Shown here in pieces: positions 16,354 to 25,498 of a stretch of 64,000 nt of DNA (its first letter is position 1; every line of letters begins with the position of its first letter). The notes under the pieces are model-generated. The model was not told the DNA's origin. It made no database searches and worked only from the letters and a program-made list of their open reading frames with translations. Made by a program: the position numbers and the translations under genes. The stretch spans positions 1-64,000 of the forward strand of contig CAWFYC010000024.1 of assembly GCA_963819855.1 (NCBI GenBank). The letters are read 5' to 3'. The DNA comes from JAMXLO01 sp963819855. GTDB taxonomy: Bacteria; Pseudomonadota; Alphaproteobacteria; Acetobacterales; Acetobacteraceae.

Positions 16354-17867
16354 GGCGAACGATCCTGGCGGGTGCGGTGCTCGCGGGCGTGGAGCACGGC
16401 GGCGGGGGTGAACTGCATGTCTGCGTCGAGCGGGAACATCGGACGGGCGCAGATGGTGTGGCCGAGCGTCTTGATGTTGGCGGAGGTGGCGCCGGGGACG
16501 TCGATGTTGAAATTCTTTTCGACCCACTCATCGTACATGTGGTACTCGGTGTGCGGTGACTTTACGACGATGAGGTCGTAGTCGCGCGGATTGATGCCGA
16601 CGGCGTAGTACATGGCGCGGTCGAACAGGCTTACCGAGCGGCTCATCACCACCACCGAGGTATTGTCGTAGGTCAGAACCGCCGTGGGGCCGGCATCGAG
16701 GCCGGCGCGCATCGTCTCGAGGCGGCCCTGGCCGTCGGAGAGCAGCCGCACCTTCGCGGTTACCCGCATCGGCACAAACCGTGCCGGGTCGTGGCAACCG
16801 CCGAGAGCGACATCGATGGTGGCGCCGACACCGGCCTGGTGCGCGGCTTGTGCAGCGCCGGGGTCGACAATCTGCGCGAGCGCGCGCTTGGCGTAGCCCG
16901 CGTCGCGCAGTGCCTTCAGGATCAGGTTCGAATCGCCGGACGCGCCGGAGGATGTTGCGTCCGCGGCGTCCGTGAACAGTACCGGGCCGGCTATGGTGCG
17001 GGCCTGGGCGATGGCGCGTTCGACCGAGATGAACTTGCCCTGCATGCGGTGGCGCTGGGGCCAGAACTCGCCGGCGAGGCGCAGCGCTTCCCGTTCGGCG
17101 CTCACGGAGTCATCCGCGGTCATGACGATGGCCTGGCTACAGAGTTCCGGCACGTCGGTGAAGGGGTTGCCGATCATGACGCCTGCCGCGAGGGCGGTGC
17201 CGTCGCGCTCGATGCGCTGGCATTCGCGGATGATGTCGCCGTAGCAACCGGACTTGGTGATCAGTTCGTCACCGCGGACGAGTGCGGGAATGACGACGCG
17301 GGCGATGGTGGTGCGGCACGGATGTGCCAGCAGGCGCAGCAGCAGGCGGGCCGCGCGCGCGCCGGTGTCGGCAAAGTCGACATGCGGATAGGTGTGATAG
17401 ATCGCAAGGCCGTTGATCTGCCGAAGCATGCGGTCGGTGAGGATGCCGTGAAGATCGAGCGAGATGACGATCGGGATGTCGGGGCCGGCGAGGCGACGGA
17501 TTTTCTCGAGGATCCAGCCTTCGGGGTCTAGTTCGCCTTCGGCCCCCATGGCGCCGTGCAGCGAGACGTAGATGGCGTCGACGCCGTTCAGCTTTGGCGC
17601 AACCGTTGCGATGAACTCGCGGGACAGGTGCTGCCAACCGCGTTCCGACAGCAGCCCGGCACTGCCGGCGCGGGCACTGTAGGTGGGCACAACCTCGATA
17701 CCGGCGGCCGCGCCGAACACCGCGAGCGCGCCCCCGACGGGGCTGTTGAGGCTGGCCTGGCGCATGATCTCGTCACCGCGCTGGACGGCGAAATGGTCGT
17801 AATCCGAGAGCAGAGGATTGAAGGACGAGATTTCCTGCATGCACTCCGCGATCAGGACCCGTTGCAT
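16350..17867 (-). CDS. M81 family metallopeptidase (MlrC/microcystinase C-like)
   Basis: The protein has 505 residues. The MlrC N-terminus (RVLIAECMQEISSFNP) is followed by AIYVSLHGAMGAEG and VISLDLHGILTD, which carry likely metal-binding His/Asp residues. A C-terminal MlrC domain contains TDAADATSSGASGDSN. Upstream in-frame sequence adds about 30 residues without homology, so ATG 17867 is used. Members hydrolyse linear peptides or amides; some are linked to microcystin breakdown. Here it is cotranscribed with an enolase-superfamily enzyme and probably the amino-acid transporter, suggesting hydrolysis of a small amide or peptide. Confidence 0.8.
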   Translation of the reverse strand: MQRVLIAECMQEISSFNPLLSDYDHFAVQRGDEIMRQASLNSPVGGALAVFGAAAGIEVVPTYSARAGSAGLLSERGWQHLSREFIATVAPKLNGVDAIYVSLHGAMGAEGELDPEGWILEKIRRLAGPDIPIVISLDLHGILTDRMLRQINGLAIYHTYPHVDFADTGARAARLLLRLLAHPCRTTIARVVIPALVRGDELITKSGCYGDIIRECQRIERDGTALAAGVMIGNPFTDVPELCSQAIVMTADDSVSAEREALRLAGEFWPQRHRMQGKFISVERAIAQARTIAGPVLFTDAADATSSGASGDSNLILKALRDAGYAKRALAQIVDPGAAQAAHQAGVGATIDVALGGCHDPARFVPMRVTAKVRLLSDGQGRLETMRAGLDAGPTAVLTYDNTSVVVMSRSVSLFDRAMYYAVGINPRDYDLIVVKSPHTEYHMYDEWVEKNFNIDVPGATSANIKTLGHTICARPMFPLDADMQFTPAAVLHAREHRTRQDRSP

Positions 17868-17983
17868 GGTTTCGCCTCGTGTGCGTCCGTCATGCGCATC
17901 GCAGCGGGCGGCGCGAGGACGGGTAGTGTTGCGGCAATGTACGGCACTATCATCCACCGAGCGGCATCAGCCGCCAAGAGCAG

Positions 17984-18000
17984 CCGTAGCGCCGCTACGG
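17984..18000. promoter_or_regulatory. Palindrome CCGTAGCG-C-CGCTACGG in divergent intergenic region
   Basis: A perfect 8-base inverted repeat with a single central base lies 26 bases before the rightward enolase-superfamily gene and about 117 bases before the leftward M81 gene. The position between divergent genes of related function is typical of an operator. No regulator gene is adjacent. Confidence 0.4.
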
Positions 18001-18025
18001 TGACGTTGCATGAAAGAACCACCGC

Positions 18026-19195
18026 ATGGCTACGTCCATCGACAACCGCTCGATCCGTATCACCTCCATAGCGGTCGCGCCGTTGCTGGGGGAAAGCCCG
18101 AAGGGCGGGTGGTCGGCGGAAATCCGGCCGGACGACTCGATCCATGCGCTGATCGCCGTGCACACCGACGCGGGGATAACCGGCCATGGCAGCGTGTTCA
18201 CGGACGGGCGGCTGGTGCAGGCGGGGGTGCAGGTACTGGCGCCGCTGTGGCGCGGCGAGAATGCCCTGGAGCCCGAGCGTGTCGCCGAGAAGTTGCACCA
18301 GAACACATTCTGGATGGGCCGCGGCGGCACGCTCACGCATACCATCAGCGGCATCGATATCGCGCTGTGGGATATTCTCGGCAAGGCGACTTGCATGCCA
18401 ATTGGCCGGTTGCTCGGCGGGTGTTATCGCCGGCGCGTGCTGCCGTATTGCTCATTGCTGATGGAGGAGCCGCCACAGATGCGCGATGTCGTCGCGCGCT
18501 ACCGGGCCGACGGGTTTCGCGCCTTCAAGATCGGCTGGGGACCGTTCGGGCGGCGTGACGACGCGCGGCTGGATGCGGCCATCGTGCAGGCGGCGCGGGA
18601 GGCGGCGGGAGCGGACGCAAAGCTGTTCGTCGATGCGGGCGCGAGCGATGCCCACTGGCCGCAGGGGCTGAAATGGGCAATGCGCACGGCCGAAATGCTC
18701 AAGGATTATGACGTCGGCTGGTTCGAGGAGGCGCTGCGGCCGGACGCCATCGACGATTTCTGCCACCTCCGTCGGGTCAGCCCGGTGCCCATCGCCGGTG
18801 GCGAAGTGTTGACGCGGCGGCAATCGTTCCTGCCCTGGCTCGCGCGCGGCGCGCTCGACATTGTGCAACCGGACGTCACCAAGGTCGGCGGCATCAGTGA
18901 GCAGCGGCGAATCGCGTGGATGGCGGATGATTTCGGCGTCCGCTATGTTGGCCATGGCTGGAATACCGCGCTGGGCCTGGCCGCGGACCTGCAGCTCGCG
19001 ACGGCGCTGCCCAATGTTGAACTGGTGGAATTCATCGGCGGCAGTCCGTATGTGGACGGTATCACGGAGACGCCGTTCTCGCTCGATCAGGATGGGCATC
19101 TGACCATTCCGGAAGAGCCTGGTCTCGGCGTGCGCCTCGATCGCGACAAGCTGGGGCGTTACACGCCGAACGCCGCGGTGCTGTTCGAGTCCTGA
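18026..19195 (+). CDS. Enolase-superfamily protein (mandelate racemase / muconate lactonizing type), copy 2
   Basis: The protein has 389 residues. The N-terminal capping domain is followed by a barrel with GFRAFKIGWGPFGRRD (first catalytic lysine position). Metal ligands are the Asp in LFVDAGAS, the Glu in WFEEALRPDA and the Glu in IAGGEVLTRR. A C-terminal VGHGWNTALGLAADL holds the likely catalytic histidine. It shares the FKxGWGP motif with copy 1, suggesting related substrates. It is divergent from the M81 gene across a 158-base region with a palindrome. Confidence 0.82.
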   Translation: MATSIDNRSIRITSIAVAPLLGESPKGGWSAEIRPDDSIHALIAVHTDAGITGHGSVFTDGRLVQAGVQVLAPLWRGENALEPERVAEKLHQNTFWMGRGGTLTHTISGIDIALWDILGKATCMPIGRLLGGCYRRRVLPYCSLLMEEPPQMRDVVARYRADGFRAFKIGWGPFGRRDDARLDAAIVQAAREAAGADAKLFVDAGASDAHWPQGLKWAMRTAEMLKDYDVGWFEEALRPDAIDDFCHLRRVSPVPIAGGEVLTRRQSFLPWLARGALDIVQPDVTKVGGISEQRRIAWMADDFGVRYVGHGWNTALGLAADLQLATALPNVELVEFIGGSPYVDGITETPFSLDQDGHLTIPEEPGLGVRLDRDKLGRYTPNAAVLFES

Positions 19196-19314
19196 ACGGC
19201 ACGCGCCCCAGGACAGCTGGCGCCGCACCAGAGGCCCGGGGTCATGATCACTTTCGACAGGGCAGTCGGGTGAACGTCCGGCCCGCCGGAGTGGCTGGGA
19301 TAGTCCACAAGAAA

Positions 19315-19444
19315 GGATTCAACACGGAGGAAGATCGAGGGCCACAGCGGGGCCACGGAGGTCAATTGTAGCGGGCGCACAGCGGATTCAATCCGTTCTC
19401 CGTGGCCCTCCGTGGTCCTCGATCTTCCTTCGTGTTAGAATTCC
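19315..19444. repeat. Long imperfect inverted repeat (arms about 47 bases)
   Basis: The left arm at 19315-19361 (core ACACGGAGGAAGATCGAGG) and the right arm at 19395-19444 are about 85% complementary, around a 33-base loop. The region from 19196 to 19547 holds no other recognisable feature. A repeat of similar design with a different sequence occurs at 60369-60539. Confidence 0.65.
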
Positions 19445-19547
19445 TCTGGCTTCCGGTGGCTCCGGTCGTTCACCCGATTGCCCTGCCGCTTGCGACCCTT
19501 AACGACCATGCGGCGTGCCCACGGCTTGAGTCCGACGGGGAGTTGTC

Positions 19548-20621
19548 ATGCATACATTGCCACTCGGGATTGAAGGGATTACGGACGAGGATCGAACTTA
19601 TGGCGGATCTTGTTTCTCAGACGTCGAGGCGGCTCTATTCGCCAACCCCTATCAGAAGACGTGGTCGGCGCCCGGCGAGCCGCCAATGCCTGTATACAAA
19701 GTCACGTTGGCGAATATGCTGCGCGGTATGCGGCTCGCTCGCAAGGACTTTGCCTTCCAGAAGGCTACGGAACGCGCCGTTGATTTGCACGCCGATCTGC
19801 GTTGGGGACCGGACCGCAAGGGTTTCCGCCGGTTGTTGCATCCGAACGGAATTTGCCTGACAGGCGTATGGCAGATCACCGCGTCGACGCCTTACTCGGG
19901 CTACTTTGCTGAAGGCGCCAAAGGCTTGATCGTGGGGCGCTACTCGACGTGTTGTGGCGAGACGCAACGAGGAGTTTCCCGTTCCCTCGCGCTTGCCGGC
20001 AAACTGTATCCGACAGCCGACAGAGACCATCGCGAGCCACTGCTGCCCGCGCACTTTTTCACCCAGCAGGACATCGGAGGCGCGCACACCGATTATATCA
20101 ACGATGTCGAGTTGCGTAATGCGCCGAACACCACCGTGTGGCGGCGAGGGACAGGGACCGCCACCCTGCTCGTCACCGGTATTGTCTTCGGACGTGTCGA
20201 CAAGCAACCGAGTATCCGCCAGCTCTATCAGATTGCAGAGCTTGGCAAAGCGAGCAGCGAGCCGACGCGGGCGCCGGCGTTCATGCGGCTTCTGGTAGCG
20301 CCGGAACAGAGCAGGATAGAGGGTAGCGCCTTGGACTTTCGCGACGAGGTCCTGGCGCAAATCTACGATCGCGGAGAACCGGAGCCGAAGCGGGAGCTAA
20401 CGTTTCACATCGAGGTCACTGACGCAGGCGAGACCCACGGCCCACAGGTTTTCGAGCGCCGGACATTCAGCGGTTGGCGACACATCGGCAAGATCACGTT
20501 TCAACGGGCCGTCGCCTCGTACAATGGCGACTTCGTTATCCATTTCAATCATCCCACCTGGCGCGAGGACAGGAACGATCCTTCAACGGCCACGCGGGTA
20601 CAGGGCCGAAAGGTTCGCTGA
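19548..20621 (+). CDS. Hypothetical protein, 357 residues
   Basis: A continuous frame begins at ATG 19548 (MHTLPLGIEGITDEDRTYGG). I see no signal peptide or membrane segment. The central part has GVSRSLALAGKLYP and HFFTQQDIGGAH, weakly reminiscent of catalase-fold proteins, but no clear heme ligand can be named, so this is only a suggestion. The C-terminal part has beta-strand-rich FHIEVTDAGETHGPQVFERRTFSGW. It stands alone between an inverted repeat and a small EthD-like gene. Composition is a little less GC-rich than its neighbours. Confidence 0.6.
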   Translation: MHTLPLGIEGITDEDRTYGGSCFSDVEAALFANPYQKTWSAPGEPPMPVYKVTLANMLRGMRLARKDFAFQKATERAVDLHADLRWGPDRKGFRRLLHPNGICLTGVWQITASTPYSGYFAEGAKGLIVGRYSTCCGETQRGVSRSLALAGKLYPTADRDHREPLLPAHFFTQQDIGGAHTDYINDVELRNAPNTTVWRRGTGTATLLVTGIVFGRVDKQPSIRQLYQIAELGKASSEPTRAPAFMRLLVAPEQSRIEGSALDFRDEVLAQIYDRGEPEPKRELTFHIEVTDAGETHGPQVFERRTFSGWRHIGKITFQRAVASYNGDFVIHFNHPTWREDRNDPSTATRVQGRKVR

Positions 20622-20765
20622 CCCGTCGCGCGACGCGGCATTGCTACTTCAACCTCGGGCGGACGAACTGGAGCACAGGACGGTGTCCCCCACGATGCAA
20701 GGACCTCGAGTCCCCAAACTTCGCGCGCACCGCTACACTGCCTCGACCAGGAGTGGAGGAACGCC

Positions 20766-21107
20766 ATGGCCAAGCATGTTTTCGTCGTATTCACCAACCC
20801 GGTGGAAGGCAAGGAAGCTAACTATAACGACTGGTACGACAATCGCCATTTGCCCGACGTACTGGACGTGCCCGGCTTCGTCTCCGCCCAGCGCTTACGT
20901 CTCAGCGACACCCAGCGCGCCGCGGGGCCCTTCCCCTGGCGCTACCTGGCCCTCTATGAGATCGAGACCGACGACCTGAAACAAACCCTCGCCACACTCG
21001 CCGCCCGCTCTGGCACCTCGGCCATGGTCATCAGCGACTTGCTTGCCGAACAGCGCCTCGCCTGGGTGTTCGACCCGGTCACCCCCGTGGTGACAAAAAA
21101 GTCCTGA
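20766..21107 (+). CDS. DUF4286/EthD-like dimeric alpha-beta barrel protein
   Basis: The 113-residue protein has the FTNPVEGKEANYNDWYDNRH start and the HLPDVLDVPGFVSAQR segment typical of DUF4286/EthD-type small proteins, which form dimeric ferredoxin-like barrels. The YLALYEIETDD strand follows. A GGAGG lies eight bases before the ATG. These proteins often sit beside aromatic or xenobiotic degradation genes, but no such pathway is directly adjacent here. Confidence 0.72.
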   Translation: MAKHVFVVFTNPVEGKEANYNDWYDNRHLPDVLDVPGFVSAQRLRLSDTQRAAGPFPWRYLALYEIETDDLKQTLATLAARSGTSAMVISDLLAEQRLAWVFDPVTPVVTKKS

Positions 21108-21124
21108 TCACCACGCAGTTGCTA

Positions 21125-22155
21125 GAGCATAACCGGATCGAATTGAGTCGTGAGTATTCCGGCGCGGGGTGAAATCTGATTCAAGCTGCTGGCTGGGTTG
21201 GAGGCCAGCAGCGAGTGCCGAAGCCCTACTCATCTGATCTTCGCCAGCGAGCAATTGCGCTGGTTGAGGCGGGTCAGTCCCGCCGCGCGGTTGCGCAGCT
21301 GCTCAACGTCGGCAAAGCGACGGTGATCCTGTGGGTGAAGGATTACCGTGCCACAGGCAAGCAGGCCGCCAAGCCGATGGGTGGGCGACGTCGCTTCGCC
21401 CTTCTCGGTGAGCGCGACTGGCTGCTGGCGCGGATTGCGGCGGCACCTGACCTGACAGGGCAGGCGCTGCGGGCCGGCACCAAGGTCAGCTACGATGCGG
21501 TGTGGCGCTTCCTGCGTGAGGAACGGCTCACCTTTAAAAAAAAGCCTGCGCGCCACCGAGCAGGACCGTCCCGACGTCGCTCGCAAGCGCGAGCGGTGGA
21601 AGCGCCACCAGCACCGCGTTGACCCGGCGCGCCTGGTTTTCGTCGACGAAACCTGGGCAAAGACCAACATGACCCGCACCCATGGTCGCGCCTTGCGCGG
21701 ACAGCGTCTGGTCGCCTTTGTGCCACACGCGCGCTGGACCACCATGACGTTCGTGGCCGCCTTGCGCTCCGACGGCCTCGTTGCACCCTGCGTGTTCGAC
21801 GGTGCCATCAACGGCTGCCTGTTCCTGGCATGGGTGACACAGTTCCTTGTGCCAACCCTGCGGCCTGGCGACATCGTCGTGCTCGACAACCTGGGCAGCC
21901 ACAAAGGCGTCGCCGTCCGCCGGGCAATACGAGATGCCGGTGCGCACCTGCTGTTCCTGCCGCCCTAAAGCCCGGACCTGAACCCGATCGAGATGGTCTT
22001 TGCCAAACTCAAGACCCTGCTCCGCAAAGCAGACGAACGATCCATCGCCGCCGTCTGGCACCGCATCGGAGCACTCCTCCAGCAGTTCAGCCCAGCCGAA
22101 TGTGCCAACTACCTCAGGCATGCAGGCTATGACCAAAACTGATCCGGTTATGCTC
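21125..22155. mobile_element. IS630-family insertion sequence (1031 bp), inactivated
   Basis: Terminal inverted repeats GAGCATAACCGGATC (21125-21139) and GATCCGGTTATGCTC (22141-22155) match exactly and are flanked by TA on both sides (21123-21124, 22156-22157). This is the expected IS630/Tc1 target duplication. The element contains one transposase coding region with a poly-A frameshift site and a nonsense codon. It lies between two genes and disrupts neither. Confidence 0.9.
21215..22142 (+). pseudogene. IS630-family transposase, frameshift site plus premature stop
   Basis: The first frame begins at GTG 21215 (PKPYSSDLRQRAIALVEAG, an HTH domain) and reaches a run of eight A at about 21536-21543. 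The second frame continues with the DDE domain (VFVDETWAK and VVLDNLGSH, the two aspartates). Such A-runs are used for programmed frameshifting in this family. At 21966-21968 a TAA replaces the tyrosine codon of the usual LPPYSPDLNPIE. The rest of the frame, including the catalytic Glu in LNPIE, is still readable to TGA 22140-22142. The nonsense codon removes the third catalytic residue. Confidence 0.85.
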
Positions 22156-22224
22156 TAGGACTCGCTGCTGAAGCAGCGGAAACCAGGCGCGATCCGCGAG
22201 CAGGAGAGTGCGCCTGGCGAATGT

Positions 22225-23820
22225 CTAGCCTTTGCGCCGAATGTTCCAGAACACCACTGTTTCCGGAACCGTCAGCAGCCCGTCGAGGTTGTCGCGCCAG
22301 GCGGATGGCGTGAGGTACTGGCCGAAGGGGATGTAGACCACCACCTGCGCTCCGCGAAGCTGGATGTCCTCGGCCAGCCAGCGCGCCTTCACCGGGTCGG
22401 TCTCGCGGATCCACGCCGCGCGCAGTCGTTCCAGTTCAGCATCGCACGGCCAGCCGAACCAAGCCTTATCGCATGACGCCGACATCTGCACGTGGAACAC
22501 TGGATTGGCCGGGCCGAGCGGGCCGCCCATGGTCTGGAACAGGTGCCACGAATTTGCTCCGGAACCTTTCACGGTGCGGCGCGTGACCAGCGTCGCCCAG
22601 TCCATCGTCTGCAGCTCGACGTTGACTCCAGCCTTCTTCATCGCCGCATACAGGACCTGCGTCGCGCGGTGCATGATCGGCTGATCCTGCGGGTCCAGGA
22701 TGACGATCGTCTGGCCGGTGTAGCCGCCCTGCTTGAGCATCTCCATGCCGCGCTTGAGGCGCACGTCCTCCGGATCACTGGACGTGAGAAGCTCGGCACC
22801 GTATTCGCTGCCGTTCGGAGAACCGCAGATGAGGAGCGCGCCGCAGACCTGGCCGAGCGCGGGATCGCCGAGGACGGCCAGGATCATGTCGGGCTGGCTG
22901 ACGAAATTGTAGATGGCGCGACGCGCGATCGGGTTGTCGAAGGGTGGATTGGTCCAGTTGATGCGCATCGTGCCTTCGCTGCCGGTTGGCCATAGCGCCT
23001 GCACTCGTACGCCTTTCGATGATTTCAACATCGGCACGAGGTCAAGTGTCGGGGATTCGATGAAGTCCACCTCGCCCTGGCGCAACGCGGCGGCTTGCGT
23101 CGCCGGGTCTGGGATCGCCAACCACTCGACGCGGTCGAACGTCACCTGCTTGCCACCGGCGATACCGGAGGCCGGCTCGGGCCGCGGCACATAGTTGGCG
23201 TTACGCCCATAGACGACCTTGCTGCCGGCCACCCACTGATCCTTCAGCATGATGAACGGCCCGGAACCAAGCGGATCGGTGAATTGCGTGCGTGCCGGCA
23301 ATCCCTTCACGATCTTTGCCGGCTTGACAAACATCGGCATCGCCATCGGTTTCGCCAGCACGTAGGTGAGCTGTCCGAACGGCTCTTTCAGCCGCACCCG
23401 GAACGTTCTGGCGTCGATCGCGTCGAGCCCCGCGAGGAATGTGTTGATCATCTGCCCCGCGCCGTCGGTCTCCGCCCAGCGTGTCCAGGAAGCCAGCACG
23501 TCCTCGGTCGTGACCGGCGAGCCATCCGAGAAGGCCAGTTTGTCGCGCAGGGTGAATGTGTAGGTGAGATGGTCGTCGCTCTCGGTCCAGCTGTCGGCCA
23601 TCTGCGGCTGGATAACCTGGTTGGCATCGAGCCCGAGGAGCGTGTCGTAGACCATGAAGGCGTGGTAGCGGGTCAGTGCGGCAGCGGTCCAATCCGGATC
23701 GATGCTGCGCAGCTCGCCGGCGAGCACGATGCGCAGCGGCTGGGGCTCGATCTGCGCCTGCGCCGGCGTGACGGCGGCCGCGAACGCGAGCAGGCCGAAC
23801 ACCTGTAGAATTGATTGCAT
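22225..23820 (-). CDS. Peptide/nickel-type ABC transporter substrate-binding protein (SBP_bac_5)
   Basis: The 531-residue protein has a signal peptide ending PAQAQ near residue 23, then the SBP_bac_5 pattern: GELRSIDPDWTAAALTRYHA, YDTLLGLDANQVIQPQMADSW, and TFTLRDKLAFSDGSPVTTEDVLASW. The last is the family signature. ATG 23820 has GGAGG eight bases upstream; the longer frame is non-coding. It would bind peptides or similar solutes in the periplasm. No permease or ATPase genes are adjacent, so it is an orphan or has been separated, possibly by rearrangement near the IS630 copy. Confidence 0.85.
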   Translation of the reverse strand: MQSILQVFGLLAFAAAVTPAQAQIEPQPLRIVLAGELRSIDPDWTAAALTRYHAFMVYDTLLGLDANQVIQPQMADSWTESDDHLTYTFTLRDKLAFSDGSPVTTEDVLASWTRWAETDGAGQMINTFLAGLDAIDARTFRVRLKEPFGQLTYVLAKPMAMPMFVKPAKIVKGLPARTQFTDPLGSGPFIMLKDQWVAGSKVVYGRNANYVPRPEPASGIAGGKQVTFDRVEWLAIPDPATQAAALRQGEVDFIESPTLDLVPMLKSSKGVRVQALWPTGSEGTMRINWTNPPFDNPIARRAIYNFVSQPDMILAVLGDPALGQVCGALLICGSPNGSEYGAELLTSSDPEDVRLKRGMEMLKQGGYTGQTIVILDPQDQPIMHRATQVLYAAMKKAGVNVELQTMDWATLVTRRTVKGSGANSWHLFQTMGGPLGPANPVFHVQMSASCDKAWFGWPCDAELERLRAAWIRETDPVKARWLAEDIQLRGAQVVVYIPFGQYLTPSAWRDNLDGLLTVPETVVFWNIRRKG

Positions 23821-24331
23821 GCAGCCTCCGTTATTTGGCGCCCCGGCGTCGTGCCGGTGTTCGTCGTTTGGTGGACCGAAGGCTCCCGGCGACGATGGAG
23901 CCAACCGGGGGCGAGGGCAGTGTTGCCTGATGCACGCATCGGCGACAACAGCGCGCATTTCACGGACGACGTGGAGACACTGAAGCTGCACCACACGGAA
24001 CGCGATCGATATCGACGACTTCCAGACACGGTCCGGCCTCTACGCGGGGCGCAACATGAACCGCGTGCCGTATGCAATGAAGATGCAGTTGGAAGCAGGA
24101 TGGCCGGCGTCAACAAGGTCTATAGGCCAGTGCCGCGTCTTCTCGGGTGGAGGAGATTACAGCAAGTGCCGCGCAGCAAGCGGCGACACCCACAGGATGC
24201 CTACAGCCGACAATTGAGACCACGCACCGCGCGGCACCAAGAGACATGGGTATGTTGGCACGAAAGAGCATCGGCCCCGGCGTCGGGTCCTGAATTGCGC
24301 GCCACGCAGGTGTCAGGCAAAAGCCGCCGCG
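23821..24331. other. 511-bp gap with possible decayed coding segment
   Basis: No complete gene is visible. On the plus strand from about 24001 to 24222 a frame reading DIDDFQTRSGLYAGRN and onward to a TGA looks protein-like, but it has no start or family match. It may be a gene remnant. The remainder shows nothing recognisable. Confidence 0.25.
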
Positions 24332-25417
24332 TCACCCCTCGCCGGCCGGCACGTCACTCCGCAGCACATCGAGCGGCACCAGCCGTCCGTCCCGTTCGAA
24401 GTGCCAGAAGGTCCATCCGTTGCAGGACGGCGCGTTCTGCACCGCCGCGCCCACCTTGTGGATGGACCCGCGCACGGCACCCGCCACCACCGTCCCATCG
24501 GCGGCCACCACGGCGCTGACCCGGCGCATCCGGTCGAACAGCTTGGTCCCCGGCGCCAGCAGCCCACGTTCCACCAGGCTGCCGAACGGCACCCGCGGCA
24601 CCTCGCGCTTCGACACCGCGCCCGACAGCCCCTCCGGCGGCGCCGGCCGCGTCGCCCGCACCCGGCCGATCGCCGCCTCGGCATAGGCCGGATGCCGCTC
24701 GATGCCGATGAAATGCCGATGCAGCCGCTTCGCGACCACCGCGGTGGTACCGGTGCCGAGAAACGGGTCCAGCACGATGTCGCCGGGAGCGGTGCTGGCC
24801 AGCAGCACCCGGTGCAGCAGCGCCTCCGGTTTTTGCGTCGGGTGCAGCTTCAGCCCGTGCTGGTTGCGCAGCCGCTCGGGCCCGGTGCACAGCGGCAGGA
24901 ACCAGTCGCTCCGCATCTGGATGTCGTCGTTCAGCGCCTTCATCGCCGCGTAGTTGAACCGGTGCCGCGCGTCGCGACCGCGCGCCGCCCAGATCAGCGT
25001 CTCGTGCGCGTTGGTGAAGCGCCGGCCGCGGAAGTTCGGCATCGGATTGGCCTTGCGCCAGATCACATCGTTCAGCACCCAGAACCCCAGGTCCTGCAAC
25101 GCGGCGCCGATGCGAAAAATGTTGTGGTAGGCGCCGATCACCCACAGCGTGCCGTCCTTGCGCAGCAGCCTCCGGCACTCGGTCAGCCACTCGCGGGTGA
25201 ACGCGTCATACGAGGCAAAATCGGTGAAGCGGTCCCAGTCCTCGTCCACCCCATCGACCAGGCTGTCGTCTGGCCGGCGCAGCTCGCCGCGGAGCTGCAG
25301 GTTGTACGGCGGGTCGGCGAACACGCAATGCACCGAGGCCGGTGGCAACATGCGCATAAGCTGCACGCAGTCCCCCAGCATGACCTGATCGAGCGGCAGT
25401 TCGCGGACGACTTCCAC
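24332..25417 (-). CDS. ccrM: CcrM-like DNA adenine methyltransferase (GANTC)
   Basis: The 361-residue protein has the beta-class N6-adenine methylase order: catalytic motif DPPYNLQL at residues 35-42 first, and the SAM-binding motif DPFLGTGTTA near 222. In between, a target recognition region resembles CcrM (GTLWVIGAYHNIFRIG). A C-terminal RAMA-type domain of about 90 residues ends the protein (NGWTFWHFERDG). CcrM methylates GANTC and is a cell-cycle regulator in alphaproteobacteria. It sits next to rnhB, transcribed the same way, 81 bases apart. Confidence 0.9.
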   Translation of the reverse strand: MEVVRELPLDQVMLGDCVQLMRMLPPASVHCVFADPPYNLQLRGELRRPDDSLVDGVDEDWDRFTDFASYDAFTREWLTECRRLLRKDGTLWVIGAYHNIFRIGAALQDLGFWVLNDVIWRKANPMPNFRGRRFTNAHETLIWAARGRDARHRFNYAAMKALNDDIQMRSDWFLPLCTGPERLRNQHGLKLHPTQKPEALLHRVLLASTAPGDIVLDPFLGTGTTAVVAKRLHRHFIGIERHPAYAEAAIGRVRATRPAPPEGLSGAVSKREVPRVPFGSLVERGLLAPGTKLFDRMRRVSAVVAADGTVVAGAVRGSIHKVGAAVQNAPSCNGWTFWHFERDGRLVPLDVLRSDVPAGEG

Positions 25418-25498
25418 GGTGCTCCGGGTGACGGGGTTGCGGCGGCGCGCCGCCGGTCAGGTGGCGGCTGCCATCGTGGCGGGCCGGCCGAAGCCGCG

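Noticed and set aside
16920..16945. GGTTCGAATCGCC considered as a tRNA T-arm
   Set aside because: It lies inside the M81 gene with no matching cloverleaf arms around it.
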